Source of the DNA: Christensenellaceae bacterium
Lineage (GTDB): Bacteria > Bacillota > Clostridia > Christensenellales > Aristaeellaceae
NCBI GenBank assembly: GCA_012837835.1
Contig: DUQK01000024.1
Location: forward strand, 1 to 42,769
Length of the DNA: 42,769 nucleotides
Reading direction: 5' to 3'
Below are positions 16,713 to 24,994 of the stretch, piece by piece; positions within the stretch are counted from its first letter, which is position 1; every line of letters starts with the position of its first letter. The notes under the pieces were generated by a model, which did no database searches, had not been told where the DNA came from, and was given only the letters and a program-made list of their open reading frames with translations. Position numbers and translations under genes: made by a program.

Positions 16713-17369
16713 TTGGTTCACACTAAGTATAGACTGTTCAGCATTATGCTTGTATTAGCAATTCTTTTTAGCATAGCTAATTTTGCAATGACTGCATCTG
16801 TCGAAATTGAAGAATTAAAAGGCGTAAAACCTGAAGCTTTCGTTGATGATTCTGATTACATACACGAAATCGTATATCCCAACAACACCACATCTACACA
16901 TGGTTTTGCGTTTAGAGAGTTGCGCCCGGAGCTTACAAACAAATGGTATAGGTTTACCCCCCTTGATTTAAGCCGCGAAGACGAATACAGCATACCGCTT
17001 ATTGGCGGGGGTAAATACATAATAGGTGAGGTAACCGTAAAGGTAGAAGGCGATGAAGTTACAATTAACTACAGCCTGCTTGGCGAAAAGTATGATACCG
17101 CCCGCACAGAGAGCGAATACCTAAATCTATTGCCCGACCTTGAAAGCCTTACAACTGTTGAGCCGGAAGAACTTGGCGAAGGCTTTAAGTTCGGCGAACC
17201 CATAAGCATAGAAAACGACCTTGATGGCGATACCAAAGTACTGCTGTTCGTACGTAATGTAGTTACATTTAAAGATTACTATGCATACCAAAAGAAGCTT
17301 GCAAGATACTGGCCAAATTCTAAAAACTACGCAGAATACTTTGCATACCTTGAAAGCATAATGGACTAA
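16713..17369 (+). CDS. Unrecognised secreted or membrane-anchored protein
   Basis: I do not recognise this 218-residue protein. It starts with TTG at 16713, eight bases after AAGGAGGAG. Residues 1-28 form a hydrophobic signal peptide or anchor (LFSIMLVLAILFSIANFAM), with possible cleavage after TAS. The mature part is acidic and beta-rich in appearance (GGGKYIIGEVTVKVEGDEVTINYSLLG), with conserved-looking aromatic residues, a FRELRPELTNKWYRF stretch and a Tyr-rich C-terminal helix (FKDYYAYQKK). It has no cysteine, lipobox or repeat. It has its own promoter and terminator, so it is a single-gene unit. It may be an envelope protein, but no function can be assigned. Confidence 0.8.
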   Translation: MVHTKYRLFSIMLVLAILFSIANFAMTASVEIEELKGVKPEAFVDDSDYIHEIVYPNNTTSTHGFAFRELRPELTNKWYRFTPLDLSREDEYSIPLIGGGKYIIGEVTVKVEGDEVTINYSLLGEKYDTARTESEYLNLLPDLESLTTVEPEELGEGFKFGEPISIENDLDGDTKVLLFVRNVVTFKDYYAYQKKLARYWPNSKNYAEYFAYLESIMD

Positions 17370-17401
17370 TATTACAACTATTACAACACCTCTCATAAAT
17401 T

Positions 17402-17429
17402 CCCCCGCAAAATGCGGGGGATCGTTTTT
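17402..17429 (+). terminator. Terminator of the secreted-protein gene
   Basis: CCCCCGC (17402-17408) pairs exactly with GCGGGGG (17414-17420) around AAAAT, then a T-run at 17425-17429. Confidence 0.85.
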
Positions 17430-17434
17430 GCCAT

Positions 17435-17459
17435 AAAAAAAGCCGTGCGTACACGACCT
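17435..17459 (-). terminator. Terminator of argS-dapF-dapL-purA
   Basis: In the minus direction GTCGTG/CACGGC (17452-17457 with 17442-17447, one wobble) is followed by a run of seven T (17435-17441). It lies just after the purA stop. Confidence 0.78.
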
Positions 17460-17482
17460 TTTTTGATTGGAATTGTTTTTTA

Positions 17483-18769
17483 TTAAAAAGGGTTCTTTCT
17501 GAATATGCACTCTTCCCTTTTGGGACCGTTTGAAAGTATATGTATAGGCACTTGTATGTTCTGCTCTATAAATGCTACATAGTCCCTGCATTTTGCGGGT
17601 AAATTCTCAAAACGGGTAATGCCGCGTACATCTTCCCTCCAGCCGGAGAGTGTGTGGTATATAGGCTTAGCCTTTTTAAGCTCCGGCGTAACAGGGAAAT
17701 CATGCCTTATTTCGCCGTCTATATCGTAGGCTATGCATACAGGTATCTCATCCAGATAGCTCATAACATCAAGGTTGGTGAGCGCACATTCGGTTGCGCC
17801 TTGTACCATACAACCATAGCGCGTAGCAACGGCATCAAACCAGCCTACATCCCTAGGTCTGCCTGTTTTTGCGCCGTATTCGCCGGCATCGCCGCCACGC
17901 CGTCTAAGCTCCTCCGCTTCATCGCCCATAAGCTGGGTGGGGAATACTCCCGTACCGACGCTGCTTGAATATGCCTTTGTTACGGCTATAATTTGGCTTA
18001 TTGCATGGGGCGCAATACCTGCCCCTACAGACGCATAACCCGCAATTGGCGAAGATGAAGTAGTATAAGGGAATATGCCGTGGTCCGGGTCTCTTAGTGC
18101 GCCAAGTTGACCTTCAAGCAGTATGTCCTTTCCGCTTCTATGCGCCTCATTTATTATGGGAGTGGTATCCGCCACCATGGGCTTTATCTTTTGACCCAGC
18201 GCATAGTATTTTTCGGTATATTCATCTGCATCAAAGGGTTTTTCATTGTACAGGTGTTCCATAAGCACATTTTTCTTTACGAAGTTCGCTTTAAGGCGGC
18301 TGTAAAGCAAATCCTTATCGAAAAGCTGGCACACCATAATGCCTATTTTTGCGGCTTTGTCGCTGTAAAAAGGAGCTATGCCGCTCTTTGTTGAGCCGAA
18401 TTTCCTGTCCTTAAGCCTTTCTTCTTCCAAAGTATCAAGCGCTATATGGCATTCCATAAGCAGTTGAGCGCGGCTAGATATTAAAAGCTGTGGCGCGGGA
18501 ACGCCCCTTTCTTCTATCACTTTAAGCTCACTAAGTAAGGCGTTAATATCCAGCGCAACGCCGGGACCTATAATATTAACTACATCGGGGTGGCAAATAC
18601 CGCTAGGCAGCAGATGCAGCGCAAACTTGCCATATTCATTAATAATAGTGTGCCCTGCGTTTGCACCGCCTTGGAAGCGTATTACCATATCGGCATTATC
18701 GGCAAGCATGTCGGTTATCTTGCCCTTGCCTTCATCGCCCCAGTTTGCGCCAACTATTGCACGTACCAT
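17483..18769 (-). CDS. purA: Adenylosuccinate synthetase
   Basis: PurA joins aspartate to IMP using GTP, the first step from IMP to AMP. The 428 residues are the usual length. Motifs include the N-terminal GANWGDEGKGK (GTP site), GGANAGHT, the STKSGIAPFYSDKA loop, EGQLGALRDPDHGIFP, VGTGVFPTQ and TGRPRDVGWFDAVATRYG. The ATG at 18769 follows AGGGGG, four bases after the dapL stop. It is the last gene of an operon with argS, dapF and dapL, so purine and DAP synthesis are transcriptionally linked here. Confidence 0.97.
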   Translation of the reverse strand: MVRAIVGANWGDEGKGKITDMLADNADMVIRFQGGANAGHTIINEYGKFALHLLPSGICHPDVVNIIGPGVALDINALLSELKVIEERGVPAPQLLISSRAQLLMECHIALDTLEEERLKDRKFGSTKSGIAPFYSDKAAKIGIMVCQLFDKDLLYSRLKANFVKKNVLMEHLYNEKPFDADEYTEKYYALGQKIKPMVADTTPIINEAHRSGKDILLEGQLGALRDPDHGIFPYTTSSSPIAGYASVGAGIAPHAISQIIAVTKAYSSSVGTGVFPTQLMGDEAEELRRRGGDAGEYGAKTGRPRDVGWFDAVATRYGCMVQGATECALTNLDVMSYLDEIPVCIAYDIDGEIRHDFPVTPELKKAKPIYHTLSGWREDVRGITRFENLPAKCRDYVAFIEQNIQVPIHILSNGPKREECIFRKNPF

Positions 18770-18773
18770 CCAA

Positions 18774-20003
18774 TTACCCCCTAAAAGTTTCTAAAATCCT
18801 TGAAGCGGCTTCCACCGCGTTTTCCCTATCGCCAAAAGCAGTAAGCCTAAAATAACCTTCGCCGCTTGGACCAAAGCCAACGCCGGGCGTGCCCGCTATC
18901 TGGCAGTTGTGGAGCAGATAGTCAAAAAAGCTCCAGCTATCCATGCTCATGGGCGTTTTAAGCCATATATAGGGCGCGTGTATTCCGCCTTGGAAACTTA
19001 TATTGCATTTTGCAAGCACAGCGCCAAGTATTTTTGCGTTTTCCATATAATAGCCTATTGTTTCATTTATTGCGGTTTTGCCTTCATTATCGTATGTTGC
19101 GGCGGCGGCAACCTGAACAGGATAACTTACTCCGTTAGATTTTGAGCCAAGCCGCCTTAGCCACATTTTATTTAGAGAATATTTATTCCCCTCACTATCG
19201 CTGCCCTGTATTTCCTTGGGTATTACAGTATAGGCGCACCTAACGCCTGTAAAGCCCGCGGTTTTTGAAAAAGAACAGCACTCTATTGCAACTTCCTTTG
19301 CCCCCTCAACTTCGTATATGGAAAGCGGTATGTTTTCATCTGAAATAAACGCCTTATATGCAGCATCATACACTATTATAGCGTCATTTTCGCGCGCCCA
19401 GTCTACATATTTTTTAAGCTGCTCACGCGTTAATACCGTGCCTGTGGGGTTATTAGGGTAGCAAAGATACAGTACATCTACATCATTATCCGGCAGAGGA
19501 GGAACAAAGCCATTCTCTCCTGTTGTGGGCAGGTACTGTGCCCTTTGCCATTGACCGTTTTTATATTCCCCAAGCCTGCCTGCCATGGCGTTAGAATCCA
19601 CATATACTGGGTACACGGGGTCGGTAAAAGCAATTTTGGCAGAGGGGCTGAACAGCTCCTGTATGGCGCCGGTGTCTGTTTTGGCGCCGTCGGATATGAA
19701 CACCTCGTCCTCAGAAAGCTTAACGCCGCGGGTTATATAATCATGCTCTATTATTTTGTTTATTAAAAACGGATAGCCGCTGCCGGGGGGGTAGCCTTTA
19801 AAACCCTCTTTTGTAGACATATTAAGGGCGGCTTCCGCAAATTTTTCCGCTATATATTTTGGCAGCGGCATAGTTACATCGCCTATGCCAAGGCGTATTA
19901 GCTTCCTGCCTACACGATTTTCCTCGTACTTAGTTAGCCTATTCGCTATTTCTTGAAACAGATAAGAACCCGGCATGCGGGCAATGTTAGTATTAATTAG
20001 CAT
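18774..20003 (-). CDS. dapL: LL-diaminopimelate aminotransferase
   Basis: DapL converts tetrahydrodipicolinate directly to LL-2,6-diaminopimelate with glutamate as amino donor, bypassing the succinylated or acetylated route. The 409 residues carry the DapL-type N-terminus (LINTNIARMPGSYLFQEI), RLGIGDVTMPLP, GYPPGSGYPFL, CYPNNPTGT, YDAAYKAFI and the PLP-lysine region SFSKTAGFTGVRC. The neighbour dapF makes meso-DAP from its product, which strongly supports the assignment over other class I aminotransferases. An AGGAGGGTACT site precedes the ATG. Confidence 0.96.
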   Translation of the reverse strand: MLINTNIARMPGSYLFQEIANRLTKYEENRVGRKLIRLGIGDVTMPLPKYIAEKFAEAALNMSTKEGFKGYPPGSGYPFLINKIIEHDYITRGVKLSEDEVFISDGAKTDTGAIQELFSPSAKIAFTDPVYPVYVDSNAMAGRLGEYKNGQWQRAQYLPTTGENGFVPPLPDNDVDVLYLCYPNNPTGTVLTREQLKKYVDWARENDAIIVYDAAYKAFISDENIPLSIYEVEGAKEVAIECCSFSKTAGFTGVRCAYTVIPKEIQGSDSEGNKYSLNKMWLRRLGSKSNGVSYPVQVAAAATYDNEGKTAINETIGYYMENAKILGAVLAKCNISFQGGIHAPYIWLKTPMSMDSWSFFDYLLHNCQIAGTPGVGFGPSGEGYFRLTAFGDRENAVEAASRILETFRG

Positions 20004-20036
20004 AGTACCCTCCTATAATAATATTATGCTTATCTA

Positions 20037-20882
20037 TTAGTAATACGTGCTTTCAAGCCATTCGCCGTCAAATACAAAGCTGGCAGGGCCTGCAAGGTAT
20101 ACATGGTTATCGCTTGCGTCCCAGCATAGCTCCAGATTGCCGCCTGGCAGCTTTACCTGCGCCGTTCTATCACTAAGACCGCATAACACCGCGGCAACTA
20201 TAGCCGCGCTTGCACCTGTTCCGCAGGCAAGGGTTTCACCTGTTCCCCGCTCCCACACGCGCATTTGAAGTATATCCCGCCTTATTACTCTTACGAATTC
20301 TACATTAGTGCGCCTCGGAAAAAGAGGATGGTTTTCAAACATGGGACCTAGGGTTGGAAGATCTATTATTTCAGGGTCGGGGACGAAAATAACGCAATGC
20401 GGGTTTCCCATGTTGACACAGGTAACATTCCATTCCTGCCCCAGTATCTGCATACGGTGTTGGAGCACTATTTCACCGGGCAAGTCCACCATTATTTTGT
20501 TGGGATCCAGCTCAGGAGAACCCATATCTACCCTTATACGGTTTACTTTACCTTCCTGCAAATTAAGCTCCATATTGCGTATGCCGCTTTTGGTTTCTAG
20601 GCTTATCTCGGTTTTTTTAGTAAGCCCGCGCTCATACACATATTTGCCTATGCAGCGGGCGGCGTTGCCACACATTTCCGCTTCAGAACCGTCTAGGTTG
20701 AATATGCGCATACCAAAATCCGCCATGCTGCTGGGTTCAATCAGCACAAGACCGTCTGAGCCCACACCAAAGTGCCTGCGGCTCATAACTATGGCGAGCC
20801 TTTCCGGGTTTGTAACTATCTCATCGAAACAATTGATGAAAATATAATCGTTTCCTATGCCGTGCATCTTAGTAAATCGCAT
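20037..20882 (-). CDS. dapF: Diaminopimelate epimerase
   Basis: DapF interconverts LL- and meso-diaminopimelate, the lysine precursor and peptidoglycan cross-linking residue. Both catalytic cysteines are visible, in MCGNAARC and LACGTGAS. The N-terminus MRFTKMHGIGNDYIF and the NMGNPHCVIF motif are standard; the length, 281 residues, is normal. AGGAGAAGTT precedes the ATG, with nine bases to argS. Together with dapL it gives the last two steps to meso-DAP. Confidence 0.98.
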   Translation of the reverse strand: MRFTKMHGIGNDYIFINCFDEIVTNPERLAIVMSRRHFGVGSDGLVLIEPSSMADFGMRIFNLDGSEAEMCGNAARCIGKYVYERGLTKKTEISLETKSGIRNMELNLQEGKVNRIRVDMGSPELDPNKIMVDLPGEIVLQHRMQILGQEWNVTCVNMGNPHCVIFVPDPEIIDLPTLGPMFENHPLFPRRTNVEFVRVIRRDILQMRVWERGTGETLACGTGASAAIVAAVLCGLSDRTAQVKLPGGNLELCWDASDNHVYLAGPASFVFDGEWLESTYY

Positions 20883-20891
20883 AACTTCTCC

Positions 20892-22598
20892 TCACATCTT
20901 TTCGGGCGTTTCTATTCCAAGCAGGCTAAGACCTGTTTGTATTACTTCTTTTGTAGCGCGGCTTAGCAGCAGCCTTGCTGCGCTTGCGCTATAATCATCG
21001 GTTAGTATGCGCTGCTCATAATAATAGCGGTTATAGGCTTTAGCAATATCCGTAACACAGCGGGTTATTAGATACGGCTCATTGCGAAACAGCGCATCAG
21101 ACACAGCCATAGGGAAGCGGTATAGAGCTTTTAACACTTCCATAGTTATATCATCACAGAGCGCAGAATAATCAGGCGCAGCGTCTATGTGGCTGCCTTT
21201 TTCTATAACGCTTGAGCACCTTGCATATGTGTACTGCACATAGGGGCCAGTTTCGCCGTCAAAATTAAGCGCCCTATCCCACCAGAAATCTATATCCTTA
21301 ATGCGGTTGTTCTGAAGCATGGTAAATATTAAAGCGCCTATACCCACCTGCTTTGCTACAAGCTGTTTGTCCTCTATATTGGGATTTTTTTCTTCAAGTA
21401 TTTCAAGCGCCTTTTCTACAGATTTTTGGAGCAAATCATCTAAATATATTACATTGCCCCTTCTTGTAGAGAGCGCTTCTCCCTCATAGCCTACCATGCC
21501 GAAAGATACATGTTCCATCTGCTCGTCTACCCAATCATAGCCCATTTTCTTAAGCACAGCGAACAGTTGACGGAAATGCAAATCCTGCTCATATGCAACT
21601 ACATATAGGCATTTGCTAAAATCGTATGTTTTTTTACGGTAAAGGGCGGCTGCCAAATCGCGCGTTGCGTATAGAGTGGCTCCGTCAGACTTTAATATTA
21701 AGCAGGGCGGCATGTTTTCATCGGATAAATCCACTACCCAAGCGCCATCGCTCTCTACAAGCAGACCCTTTTCTTGCAGTTCGTCTATTACAGGCTGCAT
21801 TTTATCATTATAGAAGCTTTCGCCGGCATAGCTATCAAACTCTATGCCAAGGCGGTCATACACCTTTTTTGCGTCCTTTAAAGTTAGCTCCTTAAAATAC
21901 TCAAATATGGAAAGAGCTTCTTCATCGCCATCTTCTATTTTTTTGAACCATTCCCTGCCAAGGTCGTCTAAGGAATTATCTTTTTCGCTTTCTTCATGAA
22001 AGCGCACATATAAATCGCTAAGCGCTTGTACGCCGCCTTCCTCAACCATTTCTTTACTACCCCAGAGCTTATACGCGGCTATCATCTTGCCAAACTGGGT
22101 ACCCCAGTCCCCAAGGTGGTTTATGCGCACTACATTCCAGCCCTTGAATGCGTATAGCCTTGAAAGCGCCGCGCCTATAAGCGTGCTTGATATATGCCCT
22201 ATATGAAAACGCTTTGCAATATTAATAGAAGAAAAGTCTATACAGCAGGTTTTGCCCTCACCTTCTTTAGAGGAGCCATAGCTGCCTTTTGAGGATATAA
22301 CTTCATCTATTACTGAATTTGCGAAAGCCTTTCTATTTACAAAGAAATTAAGATACGCACCCTTTGTTTCGGTTGTTACCATATTATTTTCGCCTATGGC
22401 TTCGTTTAATTTTTCAGCGATTTTGTTTGGTGCGTTGTGCAGAGTTTTAGCCAGCCTAAAGCAAGGGAAAGCAAAATCCCCAAGGCTGCTGTCAGGGGGT
22501 TGTTCTATCATCTGAAGCGTTTCTTCGGGCGCTTCCTGATTAAACGCCTTAAAATAGGCATTCTTGATTATATCGGCAATGCGTTCATGCCAAAGCAT
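20892..22598 (-). CDS. argS: Arginyl-tRNA synthetase
   Basis: A class I synthetase that charges tRNA-Arg. The product is 568 residues from the ATG at 22598, which follows GAGGAGGAGAAGACTG; an in-frame start at 22637 would add 13 residues without a ribosome binding site. The order is an N-terminal ADD1 domain, FSSINIAKRFHIGHISSTLIG (HIGH signature), the catalytic core with LGDWGTQFGKMI, LSTRRGNVIYLDDL in place of KMSKS, as in many ArgRS, and a C-terminal helical DALR anticodon domain (TGPYVQYTYARCSSV). It heads argS-dapF-dapL-purA. Confidence 0.97.
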   Translation of the reverse strand: MLWHERIADIIKNAYFKAFNQEAPEETLQMIEQPPDSSLGDFAFPCFRLAKTLHNAPNKIAEKLNEAIGENNMVTTETKGAYLNFFVNRKAFANSVIDEVISSKGSYGSSKEGEGKTCCIDFSSINIAKRFHIGHISSTLIGAALSRLYAFKGWNVVRINHLGDWGTQFGKMIAAYKLWGSKEMVEEGGVQALSDLYVRFHEESEKDNSLDDLGREWFKKIEDGDEEALSIFEYFKELTLKDAKKVYDRLGIEFDSYAGESFYNDKMQPVIDELQEKGLLVESDGAWVVDLSDENMPPCLILKSDGATLYATRDLAAALYRKKTYDFSKCLYVVAYEQDLHFRQLFAVLKKMGYDWVDEQMEHVSFGMVGYEGEALSTRRGNVIYLDDLLQKSVEKALEILEEKNPNIEDKQLVAKQVGIGALIFTMLQNNRIKDIDFWWDRALNFDGETGPYVQYTYARCSSVIEKGSHIDAAPDYSALCDDITMEVLKALYRFPMAVSDALFRNEPYLITRCVTDIAKAYNRYYYEQRILTDDYSASAARLLLSRATKEVIQTGLSLLGIETPEKM

Positions 22599-22627
22599 CA
22601 GTCTTCTCCTCCTCTCGCACAAGTAAC

Positions 22628-22656
22628 ATGATATCACAAGCTTGCTACTTCGTCCA
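22628..22656 (-). promoter_or_regulatory. Promoter of argS-dapF-dapL-purA
   Basis: TGGACG (22651-22656) is 17 bases from TATCAT (22628-22633) on the minus strand, about 30 bases before the argS ATG. The leader is too short for a T-box. Confidence 0.5.
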
Positions 22657-22691
22657 GATAAGCAGCACTTTTAAGGAAGCCAAAAATATGG

Positions 22692-22697
22692 TATAAT
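22692..22697 (+). promoter_or_regulatory. -10 box of pcrA-ligA
   Basis: A perfect TATAAT at 22692-22697, about 30 bases before the pcrA ATG. The -35 region is poor (TTTTAA at 22669-22674). Confidence 0.5.
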
Positions 22698-22727
22698 ATG
22701 TAGGATAATACAAGAAGGAAGGCACAA

Positions 22728-24992
22728 ATGGATCTTAAAAAACTTAACGTTGATCAGCAAAAAGCGGTAAATACACTCTCCGGACCGCTTCTAATAATAG
22801 CAGGCGCAGGCAGCGGTAAGACGCGCACCATGACATACCGTATAGCAAAGCTGCTGGAAACGGGTGTTAAGCCTTACCGTATTATGGCGCTCACATTCAC
22901 CAACAAAGCGGCAAGGGAGATGAAAAACCGCATAATAGAACTTGTTGGTGATGAAGCGAGCGAAGCGTGGATAGGCACTTTCCACTCTATATGCATGCGT
23001 TTTCTGCGCAGAGATATAGACAGGCTCGGCTATGAAAACTCCTTTGTTATATACGATGAGGACGACCAATCTAAACTTCTTAAGGAAATATATTCCGATC
23101 TGGATTATGATGAAAAACGTTTCACAATAAGGGAGATGCGTAGGCTAATTTCCGACGCCAAAAATAAGCTGCTATGTGCTGATAGCTGGTTTGAGCAGTC
23201 TGACAGGGATTTCCGCTCCCAGCGCATACACGACATATTCCAGATGTACGATAAGCGTCTTAAAATGGCAAACGCGCTTGATTTTGATGATATTATCACC
23301 CTCACACTTAAACTATTTAACGACTATCCCGATTTACTTAATAAATACAAAAATCAATTCAGCCATGTACATGTTGACGAATATCAAGATACCAATTTCG
23401 CCCAGTACGAGCTTGTACGCCTTCTAACTGAGGATAGCCGCAACCTTTGCGTAGTTGGCGATGATGACCAATCCATATATGGTTGGCGGGGCGCTGATAT
23501 ACGCAATATACTTGAGTTTAAAAAGGATTTTCCTGATGCCGAAATTATAAAGCTTGAGCAGAACTACCGTTCAACGCAGGTAATACTAGACGCCTCAAAC
23601 GAGCTTATCGCAAACAACGAAGGGCGCATGGAAAAAACCCTCTGGACAGATATAGAAGGCGGCGACCCTATACGCTTTTATGAGGCGCTGGACGAAAGAG
23701 AAGAAGCCGCATGGGTGTGCGAACGCATACAAAGGCTGCACAAAATTGAGGAGATTCCTTACAGCGATATGTGTGTACTATACCGTATGCACGCCCAAAG
23801 CCGTGTGCTTGAGGAAATGCTTATGCGCGCGGGCATACCATACAAGGTATTCGGCGGCACGCGCTTCTATGACCGTAAAGAGATAAGGGATGCCATAGCT
23901 TACCTGCGCCTAGTTGTAAACCCGCAGGACGATATATCCCTAAAACGCATAATAAATGTACCTAAGCGCTCAATAGGCGACAGCACTCTTGGCACGCTTG
24001 AAAAAGCTGCTAGAGAAAGGGATGTACCTCTTTACTCCGTACTGTACGACTTGCCTGAAACTCTTTCATCAAGACCACAAAAATGTGTGCAGAACTTCGC
24101 CGAAATAATGAATGACCTTGCAGTAGCAAAGGAAAACATGAAGCTAACCGAATTTGTACAATATACGCTTGACAGAAGCGGACTTTTAGCGCAGTTTGAA
24201 GATACCAACGATGAGGATTTAATCGCCCGCCATGAAAACCTTATGGAGTTTGTAGGCGCAGTGCAGGAGTTTGAAAATCTATCCGAGGACAAAAGTCTTG
24301 AAGCCTACATGGAAAATGTTTCACTGGTTTCCGACCTTGACATGGAGCTTGAAGCCCCGCAATATGTTACCCTTATGACACTGCACAGCGCAAAAGGGCT
24401 GGAGTACGATGTTGTGTTCATAACGGGTCTTGAGGATGGGATTTTTCCATCAAGACGCGCCATGCAGGAAGACGACCGCCTTGAGGAGGAGCGCAGGCTG
24501 CTATATGTAGGCATGACGCGCGCTAAACGCTTCCTGCACCTATCTTTAGCCGGGCGCAGGCTATTGTTTAACCAACTGCACATTAATTCCCCCAGCCGTT
24601 TTTTAAGCGAAATGCCTAAGAACCTGATGTCAAATAAGCTGGGTAAAGCAAAGCGCAAACACTTTGGCGAACCTGAAAAGCCCGAAGATATATATAAGCG
24701 TCCCGAACCGCAGGAGCCTAGCTTCAGCTTTGGCGCCCCCGGCATAGGGCAGAAGATAGATAGTATACCCGGCGTACTAAAGGGTTTTGTACCCTCAGCC
24801 GCTATGAAGGCAAAAGCGCCTCCAGAGGTGTTTAACGAAGGTGATAGAGTTCTTCACAAAAAATTTGGCGAAGGCACTGTGCGCGGCGTTGAGGGCAAAG
24901 GCAGTAATGCAAGGATAACTATATTCTTTACAGCATATGGCGAAAAACAATTCGCGCTAAGCATAGCGCCCATAGCTAAAATAGAAGGCTAA
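22728..24992 (+). CDS. pcrA: UvrD/PcrA-type 3'-5' DNA helicase
   Basis: A superfamily 1A helicase for nucleotide excision repair, replication restart and removal of RecA filaments. The motifs are in order: Q-motif region LNVDQQKAV, Walker A AGAGSGKT (25-32), TFTNKAAREM, VDEYQDTN, VVGDDDQSIYGWRGAD, QNYRST, MTLHSAKGLEYDVVFITG and RRLLYVGMTRAK. The C-terminus (GDRVLHKKFGEGTVRGVEGKG) is the Tudor-like domain that contacts RNA polymerase in PcrA. The length, 754 residues, fits PcrA. ligA follows two bases after its stop, an arrangement common in Firmicutes (pcrA-ligA). Confidence 0.96.
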   Translation: MDLKKLNVDQQKAVNTLSGPLLIIAGAGSGKTRTMTYRIAKLLETGVKPYRIMALTFTNKAAREMKNRIIELVGDEASEAWIGTFHSICMRFLRRDIDRLGYENSFVIYDEDDQSKLLKEIYSDLDYDEKRFTIREMRRLISDAKNKLLCADSWFEQSDRDFRSQRIHDIFQMYDKRLKMANALDFDDIITLTLKLFNDYPDLLNKYKNQFSHVHVDEYQDTNFAQYELVRLLTEDSRNLCVVGDDDQSIYGWRGADIRNILEFKKDFPDAEIIKLEQNYRSTQVILDASNELIANNEGRMEKTLWTDIEGGDPIRFYEALDEREEAAWVCERIQRLHKIEEIPYSDMCVLYRMHAQSRVLEEMLMRAGIPYKVFGGTRFYDRKEIRDAIAYLRLVVNPQDDISLKRIINVPKRSIGDSTLGTLEKAARERDVPLYSVLYDLPETLSSRPQKCVQNFAEIMNDLAVAKENMKLTEFVQYTLDRSGLLAQFEDTNDEDLIARHENLMEFVGAVQEFENLSEDKSLEAYMENVSLVSDLDMELEAPQYVTLMTLHSAKGLEYDVVFITGLEDGIFPSRRAMQEDDRLEEERRLLYVGMTRAKRFLHLSLAGRRLLFNQLHINSPSRFLSEMPKNLMSNKLGKAKRKHFGEPEKPEDIYKRPEPQEPSFSFGAPGIGQKIDSIPGVLKGFVPSAAMKAKAPPEVFNEGDRVLHKKFGEGTVRGVEGKGSNARITIFFTAYGEKQFALSIAPIAKIEG

Positions 24993-24994
24993 AT

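Noticed and set aside
22599-22656. T-box leader before argS
   Set aside because: The space between promoter and ATG is about 30 bases and has no T-box sequence or terminator.
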